The notes beneath the pieces were generated by a model. The model was not told the DNA's origin. It saw only the letters and a program-made list of their open reading frames with translations, and did not search any database. Made by a program: the position numbers and the translations under genes. From Alcanivorax sp. 1008 (GTDB taxonomy: Bacteria > Pseudomonadota > Gammaproteobacteria > Pseudomonadales > Alcanivoracaceae), in the NCBI RefSeq assembly GCF_020667895.1, contig NZ_JAFMPS010000011.1, forward strand, positions 34,316 to 98,315: a stretch of DNA of 64,000 bases, written 5' to 3'. Each line of letters begins with the position of its first letter. The stretch's first letter is position 1. Shown here piece by piece: positions 44,568 through 53,207 of this stretch.

Positions 44568-44975
44568 ATGAAAAAATCATTCATTATGTTGCTGCTCTTC
44601 TTGCCGTTGTTGGCAAAGGCAGAGCTGGTAGTCGTAGCTGGCAGTGGCTCGGAATTTAGCTCGCTAACAGAAAGCGAAGTACGTCAACTTTTCTCTGGAC
44701 AACTGAAAACTGTTGGCGGAAAGCGCGTGCAGCCATTGGACTTGCCCGTCAGCTCGAAGGATCGGGAGAGTTTCTACACCAAACTCATGGGTCGCTCACC
44801 AGAGCAGATGCGCGCTTACTGGACCAGACTGATCTTCACTGGTCAGGGCAAGCCACCAAGAGAAGTTTCCAGCGCTCAAGAGTTAACCACTCTGGTTAAC
44901 TCAGGCGACTATATTGGCTATCTTCAAATGGATGCTGTGCCTGACAACGTTAAAGTGCTTTACCGCATTCAGTAG
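44568..44975 (+). CDS. Small periplasmic phosphate-binding-protein-like protein, copy A
   Basis: A 135-residue exported protein. Signal peptide (LLLFLPLLAKA), then a single short domain resembling the first lobe of PstS-like phosphate-binding proteins: [69 protein letters not shown]. Full PstS has two lobes and about 320 residues, so this is a compact half-size form. It is not a truncation: copy B has the same length. GGAGAG ribosome site. It probably cooperates with the adjacent porin. Confidence 0.75.
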   Translation: MKKSFIMLLLFLPLLAKAELVVVAGSGSEFSSLTESEVRQLFSGQLKTVGGKRVQPLDLPVSSKDRESFYTKLMGRSPEQMRAYWTRLIFTGQGKPPREVSSAQELTTLVNSGDYIGYLQMDAVPDNVKVLYRIQ

Positions 44976-44987
44976 CAACAGGAACAT

Positions 44988-45022
44988 GGGCGACCTTAGG
45001 GTCGCCCCGTATAAAAATACGG
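44988..45022 (+). terminator. Two adjoining hairpins between the cassette copies
   Basis: Stem 1 is GGGCGACC/GGTCGCCC with a TTAG loop (44988-45007). Stem 2 is CCGTAT/ATACGG with an AAAA loop (45007-45022), sharing one base with the first. No T run follows, so this could be an attenuator or an RNA-stability element rather than a full terminator. Confidence 0.45.
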
Positions 45023-45086
45023 ATTTACAAGGAAGCGAATCTCTGCCCATACTTATCGAATAAAATTCCATGGACAGGAAATAACA

Positions 45087-46319
45087 ATGAGCAAACTTTA
45101 TTGCTTGGGGGCAGGAGCCGTAATAGCACTTTGCCTTCCAGTCGGTGCTACAACTCTGGAGGATCGCATCGCTGCTGCAGAGCAGCGCATCAATGCCATT
45201 GAGCAGCAAAACAGCGAAATACCTGTTCGCATCAACGGCTTCCTCACTTATGCCATACAGCGCACCGACACGATCCGCGATGCACTTGGTAATGATATTA
45301 CCTATGGCACAACCGGTACACAGTGGGACTCTCGCCCCCTGAGCCGGGCCGGCCTGAGACTCAGCGCAAAAATCAGCGACAAAAGCAGCGCAGTTCTTCA
45401 GCTGCTTGGCAGCGCCGAAGAAGACTACGACACCAGCATGCAATGGGCCTATCTGCAGTATGACGTATCGCCGGCACTGACCTGGCGAGCAGGCCGTTTG
45501 GTGCTACCGCTATACATGCATTCCCAATACACCCAAGCTGCATATGCCTATCCATGGGTCGAGTTACCTGCTCAGGTTTATGGCACTCTTCCGGTCGATA
45601 CCATAGAAGGCTTGGACCTGACCTGGCAATTCACCAGCGGCCAAATACGCCATCGTCTGAATATTACCTGGGGTAACGCGGAGGTGCCTGGCGACGGGTT
45701 TTCTGGCGGCTTTCAAGGACGCGATCAGGCAGGCATCAATCTCAACTCTTCATTGGGCAGCTGGTCTGTACGGTTAGGATATGCCAGCGCCCAAACAAGC
45801 CTTGCGTTACCCGATTTGTCCGCATTACCGCCACCTAACACCGGGCCAGACCTATCAGCGCTCAGTCTTGATAGCGCCTACGGCTATTTCGCCAGCTTCG
45901 GCACCCAGTTCGATAACGGTCGCCTGCTGGTGATGGCCGAGATGGTAAGGCTGGGCATTGATGCCCCACAACATTGGCTGCCCACGCAAACCGCCGGCTA
46001 TATCACTGCCGGATATCGCATTGGCAAAATGATGCCGCATCTGACTTGGGCTGCGGCGGACAGTGACGATGACTCTGACTGTGCCGCAGCCGCCGACCCG
46101 GCGGGCTGTCAATTTTTGTTATCGCAAAATTCCTCAAGATCAAAGTCATGGACTATTGGCGCTCGCTACGACCTGATCAGCGGCGTTGCCTTGAAAGCTG
46201 AGGCAACCCGCTTCCATGACTTTAGTAATAGCTCGGTTACCAATGGGGTGCTATTCAGTGGCCTACCAACCAACGGCAGCCCCATGGTGTTCCGCTTTGC
46301 CGTAGATGCCGTGTTTTAA
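45087..46319 (+). CDS. DcaP-like outer-membrane porin, copy B
   Basis: A 410-residue paralogue of the porin at 43306. Same plan: signal peptide (LCLPVGATT), coiled-coil (LEDRIAAAEQRINAIEQQN), beta-barrel with RAGRLVLPLYMHSQYTQAAYAYPWVELPAQVYGTLPVDTIEGL, SLDSAYGYFASFG, GYRIGKMMPHLTWA, and aromatic end VDAVF. The central loops and N-terminal plug region differ most from copy A, which suggests different solutes. GGAAATAACA precedes the ATG. Confidence 0.83.
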   Translation: MSKLYCLGAGAVIALCLPVGATTLEDRIAAAEQRINAIEQQNSEIPVRINGFLTYAIQRTDTIRDALGNDITYGTTGTQWDSRPLSRAGLRLSAKISDKSSAVLQLLGSAEEDYDTSMQWAYLQYDVSPALTWRAGRLVLPLYMHSQYTQAAYAYPWVELPAQVYGTLPVDTIEGLDLTWQFTSGQIRHRLNITWGNAEVPGDGFSGGFQGRDQAGINLNSSLGSWSVRLGYASAQTSLALPDLSALPPPNTGPDLSALSLDSAYGYFASFGTQFDNGRLLVMAEMVRLGIDAPQHWLPTQTAGYITAGYRIGKMMPHLTWAAADSDDDSDCAAAADPAGCQFLLSQNSSRSKSWTIGARYDLISGVALKAEATRFHDFSNSSVTNGVLFSGLPTNGSPMVFRFAVDAVF

Positions 46320-46337
46320 TTGTCAGGGAGACGCATG

Positions 46338-46751
46338 ATGCTAAAGAAAGCCGCAGTGTTGTTAACCCTGCTGATGCCACTATTCGCTCAGGCGGAGCTC
46401 GTCATTGTCACAAACCAGGACTCACCGCTTAGCAGCCTGAACCAGAATGAAGTAAAGCAGTTATTCTCCGGGCAATTGCGGTCGCTAGCGGGGAAACCCG
46501 TGCAGCCACTGGACCTCCCCGCAAAAGACCCCACGCGGGAAAAATTTTATTTGCACATTATGGGACGGACGCCCGAACAGATGCGTGCTTACTGGACGCG
46601 ACTTATATTTACTGGCCAAGGCAAACCTCCACGGGAGGTGTCTTCAAGCCATGAATTAAAAATACTTCTGGGTTCTTCAGCAGAGTATATCGGCTATATA
46701 GAAGAGGAAGCCCTGACCAGTAATATGCGGGTGCTTTACCAACTCCCTTGA
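46338..46751 (+). CDS. Small periplasmic phosphate-binding-protein-like protein, copy B
   Basis: A 137-residue paralogue of the protein at 44568, with signal peptide ([12 protein letters not shown]) and the same core: [55 protein letters not shown] and a closing VLYQLP. Two adjacent ATGs (46335, 46338) are possible; GGGAG lies seven bases before the second, which is preferred. The 3' end overlaps the convergent ung gene by 16 bases. Confidence 0.75.
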   Translation: MLKKAAVLLTLLMPLFAQAELVIVTNQDSPLSSLNQNEVKQLFSGQLRSLAGKPVQPLDLPAKDPTREKFYLHIMGRTPEQMRAYWTRLIFTGQGKPPREVSSSHELKILLGSSAEYIGYIEEEALTSNMRVLYQLP

Positions 46752-47434
46752 GGAGCCCAGTCCACCGGCATTTTATCCTGAGCAACAAGATACTCATTGG
46801 CCTTGGAAAAATGTCCACAACCAAGAAAGCCCCGATGGGCTGACAGGGGCGATGGATGAGGGGCAGTCAGTACCAGATGTCTATCACGATCGATCAAGGC
46901 ACCCTTCTTCTGCGCGTAACTGCCCCACAACATGAATACGATACCGTCACGCTCACGGTTTAGCCTGTCAATGACCGCATCAGTGAAGCGCTCCCAGCCC
47001 TTGCGCTGGTGGGAACCGGCCAGCCCCTTCTCTACCGTCAAGGTGGCGTTCAGCAATAGCACACCCTGATCAGCCCAATGCTCCAGATTGCCATTTTTGC
47101 TTGCCGGCTTCGCCAGATCCCGTTCGATCTCCTTGAAAATGTTAACCAGACTGGGCGGTGGACGGGTTCCTTCAGGAACGGAAAAACACAGGCCATGGGC
47201 CTGACCAGGACCATGATAAGGGTCCTGACCAAGGATCACGACTTTCACCTGATCAAACGGAGTGTGCTCAAAGGCATTGAAGATCAGGGAGCTGGGAGGA
47301 TAAATCTCCTTGCCCTGCTGCTTTTCTGCGCGCAAGAAAGCTCGCAGATGCGTCATATAGTCACTACTTAACTCACCGGCCAGAACCTGCTTCCAACCAG
47401 CTTCAAGGCCAGCCCAGTCACTGGACTCAGTCAT
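46736..47434 (-). CDS. ung: Uracil-DNA glycosylase (family 1)
   Basis: A 232-residue DNA-repair enzyme that removes uracil from DNA. Family 1 motifs are complete: [23 protein letters not shown] (catalytic Asp in GQDPYH) and the Leu-intercalation loop [11 protein letters not shown] with its catalytic His. [18 protein letters not shown] and [13 protein letters not shown] are the uracil-pocket segments. It starts inside the end of the TetR gene (8-base overlap), so the two are probably co-transcribed. Its stop lies within the convergent binding-protein gene. Confidence 0.97.
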   Translation of the reverse strand: MTESSDWAGLEAGWKQVLAGELSSDYMTHLRAFLRAEKQQGKEIYPPSSLIFNAFEHTPFDQVKVVILGQDPYHGPGQAHGLCFSVPEGTRPPPSLVNIFKEIERDLAKPASKNGNLEHWADQGVLLLNATLTVEKGLAGSHQRKGWERFTDAVIDRLNRERDGIVFMLWGSYAQKKGALIDRDRHLVLTAPHPSPLSAHRGFLGCGHFSKANEYLVAQDKMPVDWAPQGSW

Positions 47435-48095
47435 GCCGGGATGTCATGAACAGCTCCAGCATGCGCCGTACCAATGCTCGCAGGTCTTGCATGGAGAACT
47501 GCGGGTCCAGCAGCAGGCGATGCTCCAGATTCATGATCGATGCCCACATCAACTGCGCATCCTGAGCTGGCTCCGCAGTACCAAGCTTCTCACAGGCAGT
47601 CTGCAGAACCTCCACCAGTTTATTGGCGTACACCAGAGCCAGATCGCGCAACCGCTCGTCCAGCACCGCCTCCTGCATGAACGCCTGCTCAGCAATCAAG
47701 TGGTCACGTTTATCGCGCGACTCCTGATAGAGGAAGAAAGTGGTCATATCGGTCAGCGACTCCGTCAACCGTAGGCGCTCTGCAGGGTCCTGCAGCCGAC
47801 CACTATCAAACTGCTCCAGCAAGCCGAATGCCTGCTCCCGGAACGGCTCAATCACCTCTGCCATGGCCTGCTCGGCAAACAGGGTGAAGGTGTCGGCGAT
47901 CAGGTCAGAAATATCCTTGAAATAATAGGTTGTCGCTGACAGCGGCACATCAGCTTCCTTGGCAACTGCACGGTGTCGAACATTGCGAATCCCTTCACGA
48001 ACAATAATTCTCAGCGCCGCTTCAAGGATACTGCGACGGCGCTGTTCACTACCTTCACGGCGAGCCTGACGGCCCTGATACTGAATGTCGGTCAT
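47427..48095 (-). CDS. TetR-family transcriptional regulator
   Basis: A 222-residue regulator. Helix-turn-helix at about residues 18-65: [52 protein letters not shown], the TetR signature with TTYYFKD. The C-terminal domain is all-helical and ligand-binding, with no recognised effector class. Upstream of ung and overlapping it; lysS ends 39 bases from its start on the same strand. AAGGAGTGAGCG before the ATG serves as ribosome site. The target genes are not evident. Confidence 0.9.
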   Translation of the reverse strand: MTDIQYQGRQARREGSEQRRRSILEAALRIIVREGIRNVRHRAVAKEADVPLSATTYYFKDISDLIADTFTLFAEQAMAEVIEPFREQAFGLLEQFDSGRLQDPAERLRLTESLTDMTTFFLYQESRDKRDHLIAEQAFMQEAVLDERLRDLALVYANKLVEVLQTACEKLGTAEPAQDAQLMWASIMNLEHRLLLDPQFSMQDLRALVRRMLELFMTSRHD

Positions 48096-48133
48096 AAGGC
48101 GCTCACTCCTTGACGTAAGTGTGTGCTTAAAAG

Positions 48134-49609
48134 CTACTTGTGTAGCGGCCGCATATGCGGAAACAGAATTACATCCCGGATTGAAGGTGAGTCAGTAAAC
48201 AACATCACCAGTCGGTCAATACCAATGCCCTCTCCCGCAGCCGGCGGCATGCCATACTCCAGGGCAGCGATATAATCCTCGTCGAAAAACATTGCCTCAT
48301 CATCGCCAGCTTCTTTCTCCGCCACCTGCTTGTGGAAGCGCTCGGCCTGATCTTCTGCATCATTAAGCTCGGAAAAGCCATTGGCGATTTCCCGGCCACC
48401 GACAAAGAACTCAAAGCGATCGGTGACGAACGGATTGCTATCGCTACGCCGGGCCAGTGGCGACACCTCCGTCGGATATTCGGTGATAAAGGTGGGCTGC
48501 TTTAGCTGATGCTCAACGGTTTTCTCGAAAATCTCGATCTGGACTTTGCCCAAACCATAGCTATCTTTAAGCGGAATACCCAGACCCTTGGCAATTTCTC
48601 TGGCCTCCGCTATATCACCGAGCTGCTGCTCAGTAACATCCGGATTAAAATGCAGAATGGATTCAACCACAGTCATTCGTGCAAACGGCTTGCCGAAATC
48701 AAAGGTTTCACCTTGGTATTCAACTTCCGTTTTACCAAGCACATTCGCGGCAACTGTACGCAGCATATCCTCGGTCAGATTCATCATGTCGCGGTAATCG
48801 GAATAGGCCTGATAGAACTCGACCATGGTGAATTCCGGATTATGCCTGGTGGATACACCTTCATTGCGGAAGTTGCGGTTAATTTCAAACACGCGATCAA
48901 AACCGCCCACTACCAGGCGCTTCAGATATAGCTCTGGAGCAATGCGCATATACATCTGCAAGTCCAGCGCATTGTGATGGGTAACAAACGGCCTTGCCGT
49001 TGCCCCACCAGGAATAACCTGCAGCATAGGGGTTTCCGCTTCGTAAAAGCCGCGCTCAACCAGATACTGACGTATGCCACTGATCACCGCCGCACGGATG
49101 CGGAAAGTATCTCGGGTTTCCTCATTAATAATCAGATCAACATAGCGCTGACGATAGCGCTGCTCGGTATCGGTCAGACCATGCCATTTCTCAGGCAAGG
49201 GGCGCAGGGATTTGGTCAATAGCTGCTGACGCTCAATCATCACATAGAGGTCGCCCTTGCCCGACTTATGCAGCACACCTTCAACACCAACTATATCGCC
49301 GATATCCCAGTGTTTGATTTCCTGTTGAATCGCCTTGTCCGCATAAATCTGAATACGACCAGACTGATCCTGCAGCACCATAAAGGGACCACGACGGGCC
49401 ATTACCCGACCGGCCACCTTGGCGCGAATGGTCAAGGGCTCCAGCTCTTCCTTGGTCTTTTCACCATGGGATTGCTGCAGCTCGGCAGCCAGCACGTCAT
49501 GACGAAAGTCATTCGGAAACGGGTTGCCCTGCTCGCGCAGCGCATCCAGCTTCTGGCGACGCTCGGCGATCAGTTTATTGTCATCATGGTGCTGCTGGTC
49601 GTCAGTCAT
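48134..49609 (-). CDS. lysS: Lysyl-tRNA synthetase, class II
   Basis: A 491-residue cytosolic enzyme that charges tRNA-Lys. It has an N-terminal OB-fold anticodon-binding domain ([29 protein letters not shown] at about residues 62-92), then the class II core. Motif 1 lies around FETPMLQ (here [20 protein letters not shown]), motif 2 around [24 protein letters not shown], and motif 3 around [24 protein letters not shown]. It follows prfB by 41 bases, the classical prfB-lysS arrangement. Confidence 0.97.
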   Translation of the reverse strand: MTDDQQHHDDNKLIAERRQKLDALREQGNPFPNDFRHDVLAAELQQSHGEKTKEELEPLTIRAKVAGRVMARRGPFMVLQDQSGRIQIYADKAIQQEIKHWDIGDIVGVEGVLHKSGKGDLYVMIERQQLLTKSLRPLPEKWHGLTDTEQRYRQRYVDLIINEETRDTFRIRAAVISGIRQYLVERGFYEAETPMLQVIPGGATARPFVTHHNALDLQMYMRIAPELYLKRLVVGGFDRVFEINRNFRNEGVSTRHNPEFTMVEFYQAYSDYRDMMNLTEDMLRTVAANVLGKTEVEYQGETFDFGKPFARMTVVESILHFNPDVTEQQLGDIAEAREIAKGLGIPLKDSYGLGKVQIEIFEKTVEHQLKQPTFITEYPTEVSPLARRSDSNPFVTDRFEFFVGGREIANGFSELNDAEDQAERFHKQVAEKEAGDDEAMFFDEDYIAALEYGMPPAAGEGIGIDRLVMLFTDSPSIRDVILFPHMRPLHK

Positions 49610-49650
49610 TCTTTCACCTGGTTGCTGGTATGGCTCGGGCGACGAAATAA

Positions 49651-50770
49651 TTACAGCCCGGATTTCAAGGAAGCCTCGATAAACTTATCCAGATCACCGT
49701 CCAGTACGCCCTGAGTATTACGGGTTTCTACGCCGGTGCGCAGATCCTTGATGCGCGCGTCATCAAGTACATAGGAGCGAATCTGGCTACCCCAGCCGAT
49801 ATCCGACTTGGTGCTTTCCAGACGCTGCTTCTCCGCATTTCGCTTTTGCACTTCCAACTCGTAAACCTTTGCCTTAAGCATCTTCCAGGCTTCATCGCGG
49901 TTCTGATGCTGGGAACGACCACTCTGGCAGGCGGCAACCACGGTGTGCTCTTCCTTGGTATCAGGATCGGTAAACACATAGGTCAAACGCACTGCCGAAT
50001 CTGTCCGGTTAACGTGCTGGCCACCGGCGCCGGAAGCACGATAAGTATCGGTGCGTACCTTGCTCGGATCGATATACAGATCGAAATCGTCATCCACTTC
50101 CGGTGATACAAAAACAGAGCTGAACGAAGTGTGACGTCGACCACCAGAGTCGAACGGGGATTTGCGCACCAGACGATGAACGCCGGTTTCTGTTCGTAGC
50201 CAACCAAAAGCATATTCACCCTGAATATGCATAGTGGCGCTCTTGATGCCGGCAACTTCACCGGCGGACACTTCAATCAGCTCTACTTTGAAATCGTGAG
50301 CCTCGCACCAACGCAGGTACATGCGCAGCATCATCTCGGCCCAGTCCTGCGCCTCGGTACCACCGGAGCCGGCCTGAATATCAACGTAGGCGTTGCAGCT
50401 ATCCATTTCGCCGGAGAACATGCGGCGAAACTCCAGACCAGAGACCACTTTCTCCAGTTGATCGATATCACCTTGCAGGTCTTCCAGACCGGACTCATCA
50501 CCTTCATCGGCAAGCATCTGCAACAACTCGTCAGAGTCATCAAGGCCGCTGAAAAGCTGATCCAGATTCTTCACCACGCCCTCCAGCTGGGCGCGTTCAC
50601 GGCCCAGTGTCTGAGCACGGTCGGGGTTGTTCCAGATGGCAGGGTCTTCGAGCTCGCGCTCGACTTCGGTCAGACGTTCCCGTTTTCCCGGGTAGTCAAA
50701 GGTACCCCCTCAACGCATCAGTGCGTTGGCGGATATCGGCGAGCTGGTTACGCAGCGGATTGATTTCCAT
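49651..50770 (-). CDS. prfB: Peptide chain release factor 2, expressed by programmed +1 frameshift
   Basis: Release factor for UGA and UAA. Translation starts at the ATG 50768-50770 and runs 24 codons to CTT followed by an in-frame TGA (50696-50698). An AGGGGG Shine-Dalgarno-like stretch (50705-50710) lies just before, and CTTTGAC is the classic slippery site. After the +1 shift the frame continues from 50697 to 49651, giving about 372 residues. The codon-recognition tripeptide SPF is in [17 protein letters not shown] and the catalytic GGQ in [17 protein letters not shown]. The coordinates span both frames. Upstream of lysS in an operon. Confidence 0.97.
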
Positions 50771-50861
50771 GAAAAACTCATCAGCAAAGACGGAAAGGCG
50801 CGCATTCTAGCCGGTGTGGGGCCGGTTTTCATCCAGCCCCAAACTCCCTCAAGTGCGGAGC

Positions 50862-51146
50862 TCAGTCCACCAGCTCGTAAACATGGTACGAACGCGGCTC
50901 CATCTGGTTATAAGTGGTGCCCACATAATTGGCATCAGCGGGAATGCCCTGGCCGGTGTGGAACACCTTGAAGCGGCGCACATCGACGGCGGGATCCATC
51001 ACCCCGGCCGCATCCAGCTCGGCCCAGATAAAAATACTCTTGGCCGCTAGCGAAAATTCCACCTTTAACGGACTGGCGTCCTCAGGCATACGCAGTTCCT
51101 GCACTTCGTCACCGGGTGTCAGACGGTATTTATGAATGGTCTTCAT
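50862..51146 (-). CDS. Small conserved cytosolic protein of unknown function
   Basis: A 94-residue protein: MKTIHKYRLTPGDEVQELRMPEDASPLKVEF, then SIFIWAELDA and FKVFHTGQGIP followed by YVGTTY and a C-terminal YHVYELVD. The strand-rich pattern and the repeated IHKY and TGQ motifs recall small conserved hypothetical proteins of environmental bacteria (DUF7352-like, tentative). No signal or membrane segment. GGAGAG sits five bases before the ATG. Lies between prfB and recJ, all on the minus strand. Confidence 0.72.
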   Translation of the reverse strand: MKTIHKYRLTPGDEVQELRMPEDASPLKVEFSLAAKSIFIWAELDAAGVMDPAVDVRRFKVFHTGQGIPADANYVGTTYNQMEPRSYHVYELVD

Positions 51147-51206
51147 GTTCTCTCCTTAAGCCGGAACTGGCCTATCGGGATGGGATGCTATCAGAAAAGC
51201 CGCACC

Positions 51207-51230
51207 GTAGGAGCCGCTTCAGCGGCGATC
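51207..51230. repeat. REP-like palindromic element at the recJ stop
   Basis: GTAGGAGCCGCTTCAGCGGCGA has the REP form GTAGGAGC followed by a GCCGC-TTCA-GCGGC dyad. It overlaps the last two codons and the stop of recJ. REP elements are usually spread by RAYT transposases; none is seen in the window. Confidence 0.6.
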
Positions 51231-52949
51231 TTTTGTGGCCAGCGGGATCAGATACTCAAACAATAACTGCGGCGAACGCTGGCCACGATAATCATTTACC
51301 CCGAGCTGGTAGATCCCTGCCACACGCTGGCAATTTCGCGGCCAATCCGCCACCGGGGCATTAAAGTGAATGGCGTCGATCACCCCGCGGCTGCTCGGCA
51401 GACCGAGGGTCAGCTTGAGGTGACGCTCGCCAACCACTCGCTGGTCCAGCACTTCAAACTCGCCATCAAAACGGGGCGCCGGAAAGCCCTGTCCCCAGGG
51501 ATAGGCATGGGCCAGCAGCTCAGCATTTTTCAAGGTCAGCTCGGACTCTTCCAGTACGCCATCCGTGTCGATAACACTGGTGAAGATATCCGCCGGGGCA
51601 AGCTGCGCCACAATCTGTGCAAAAGCCTGACGAAACTGTTCCAGCTGGTCCGCCGCCAAGGTCAGCCCCGCCGCCATGGCGTGGCCACCAAACTTGCGCA
51701 GCATGCCGGGATGACGGGTAGCCACCGCATCCAGAGCGTCCCTCAGATGCAATCCCTGAATGGAGCGGCCGGAGCCTTTTAGCAAGCCCTTCTCTTGAGC
51801 CTTGGCGAAGGCGATCACCGGCCGATGTACCGCTTCCTTGACTCGCGAGGCAAGAATACCAACCACCCCTTCATGCCAGTGCTCATCATGCAGACACAGG
51901 CCCAGTGGCAGATCCCCTTTTTCCTTAAGGCGCTGTACCTGAATCATGGCCTCATCGCGCATGCCCTGCTCGATCCCTCGCCGCTCACGGTTGATGCTGT
52001 CGAGCTGCTCTGCCAACTCAGCGGCCCGACCAGTGTCATCACAAAGTAAACAACTGATGCCATAGGTCATATCGGAAAGCCGGCCAGCGGCGTTCAGGCG
52101 CGGACCAACAATAAAGCCCAGATCCTGGGCCACCACCCTTTCAGGATCACGACGGCCGACCCTAAGCAATTCAGGGATGGCGGGGATGCACTGCCCGGCT
52201 CGTATGCGGCGTAAGCCCTGCTCCACCAGAATGCGATTGATGCGATCGAGCACCACCACATCGGCCACTGTGCCCAGCGCCACCAGATCCAGCAGAGACG
52301 CGGGATTGGCATTGGCGGGCAACAACCCGGCATCACGCAGTGCACTACGCATGGCCAGAATCAGATAAAAGGCCACGCCAACGCCGGCCAGATTAAGAAA
52401 AGGTGACGCCGGATCAAGGCGCGGATTAACGATGGCATCCGCATCCGGCAGCAGTTCACCTGGCAGGTGGTGATCGGTGATTAACACCTTGATGCCAGCG
52501 GCATGGGCCGCGGCAACTCCATCAAGGCTGGCGATACCGTTATCCACGGTAATGATCAAATCGGGGGCCGCTTCCTGCCTGGCCAGCTCTACAATTTCCG
52601 GCGACAGCCCATAGCCATACTCAAACCGGTCTGGCACCAGAAAGCCCGGCGTGGGCAGCCCCAGCAACGCCAGCCCGCGCACCATCAGCGCGGTTGCGGT
52701 GGCGCCATCGGCGTCGTAGTCACCGATAATCAGAATCTTCCAGCCCTGCTGGCGGGCTTCCATTAGCAGGGCAACCGCCTTATCAAGGCCCGGCATAAGG
52801 CTCGGCGACGGCAGCTGATCAAGGGTCAATGGCACCTCATCAGGCCTCTGAATACCGCGTCCGGCCAGTACCCGCGCCAAAATCGGCGGCAGATCCTGCC
52901 ATTCAAGCAGGGTGGACAGTTCACGACGACGTATTTGCGGCAGTTTCAA
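51219..52949 (-). CDS. recJ: Single-stranded-DNA 5'-3' exonuclease RecJ
   Basis: A 576-residue DHH-family nuclease acting in recombination and mismatch repair, the usual RecJ length. Motif I is IIGDYDADGATATAL, followed by LIITVDNGIAS, and motif III is the DHH in VLITDHHLPGELLPDADAIVNPR. The Mn-binding region continues with GVGVAFYLILAMR and later GFIVGPRLNAAGRLSDM. The DHHA1 part carries VIAFAKAQEKGLLKGSGRSIQGLHLRDAL and KFGGHAMAAGLTL (GGHxxAAG motif). Ends in a REP-like element. Confidence 0.96.
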   Translation of the reverse strand: MKLPQIRRRELSTLLEWQDLPPILARVLAGRGIQRPDEVPLTLDQLPSPSLMPGLDKAVALLMEARQQGWKILIIGDYDADGATATALMVRGLALLGLPTPGFLVPDRFEYGYGLSPEIVELARQEAAPDLIITVDNGIASLDGVAAAHAAGIKVLITDHHLPGELLPDADAIVNPRLDPASPFLNLAGVGVAFYLILAMRSALRDAGLLPANANPASLLDLVALGTVADVVVLDRINRILVEQGLRRIRAGQCIPAIPELLRVGRRDPERVVAQDLGFIVGPRLNAAGRLSDMTYGISCLLCDDTGRAAELAEQLDSINRERRGIEQGMRDEAMIQVQRLKEKGDLPLGLCLHDEHWHEGVVGILASRVKEAVHRPVIAFAKAQEKGLLKGSGRSIQGLHLRDALDAVATRHPGMLRKFGGHAMAAGLTLAADQLEQFRQAFAQIVAQLAPADIFTSVIDTDGVLEESELTLKNAELLAHAYPWGQGFPAPRFDGEFEVLDQRVVGERHLKLTLGLPSSRGVIDAIHFNAPVADWPRNCQRVAGIYQLGVNDYRGQRSPQLLFEYLIPLATKDRR

Positions 52950-53062
52950 GGGAGGCCTCCTGAGGGTCGCGGCATTATAGACAGGATTGGCCAGACAGGC
53001 CCGCAGCCATTAGCCAGACCATCTGGTCACAATCAGGGGCTTAAATCCTTGCTTCACGCGCC

Positions 53063-53068
53063 TATACT
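53063..53068 (+). promoter_or_regulatory. Candidate -10 of the fadBA operon
   Basis: TATACT within CCTATACTTGG, five of six consensus bases, about 145 bases before fadB. No good -35. The operator at 53115 would lie about 40 bases after the transcription start. Confidence 0.35.
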
Positions 53069-53114
53069 TGGCGCCCGTTCCCTTTTGCCTTAGTGGGGAC
53101 GTGGACATGCTGGA

Positions 53115-53130
53115 GTGAGCAAACGCTCAC
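53115..53130. promoter_or_regulatory. Operator-like palindrome in the fadBA leader
   Basis: GTGAGC-AAAC-GCTCAC, perfect 6-bp arms. Read on the minus strand it contains GAGCGTTTGCTC, which matches the dyad GAGCGTTCGCTC at 63904 at eleven of twelve positions. It is suited to a TetR-type fatty-acid regulator such as PsrA/FadR (inference). Confidence 0.6.
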
Positions 53131-53207
53131 ATGAAAGCGGTTTTATGACCACTTCAGCCGGGGCCGCCCCGTGCAGGCTCCGACCCAATCAACGTGGAGA
53201 GCAAACC

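Noticed and set aside
47427..48095. TetR-type gene as the regulator of the GAGCGTTYG operators
   Set aside because: Its N-terminal helices do not resemble PsrA or FadR, it is not next to a fad gene, and only a weak half-site overlapping its ribosome site was seen upstream.
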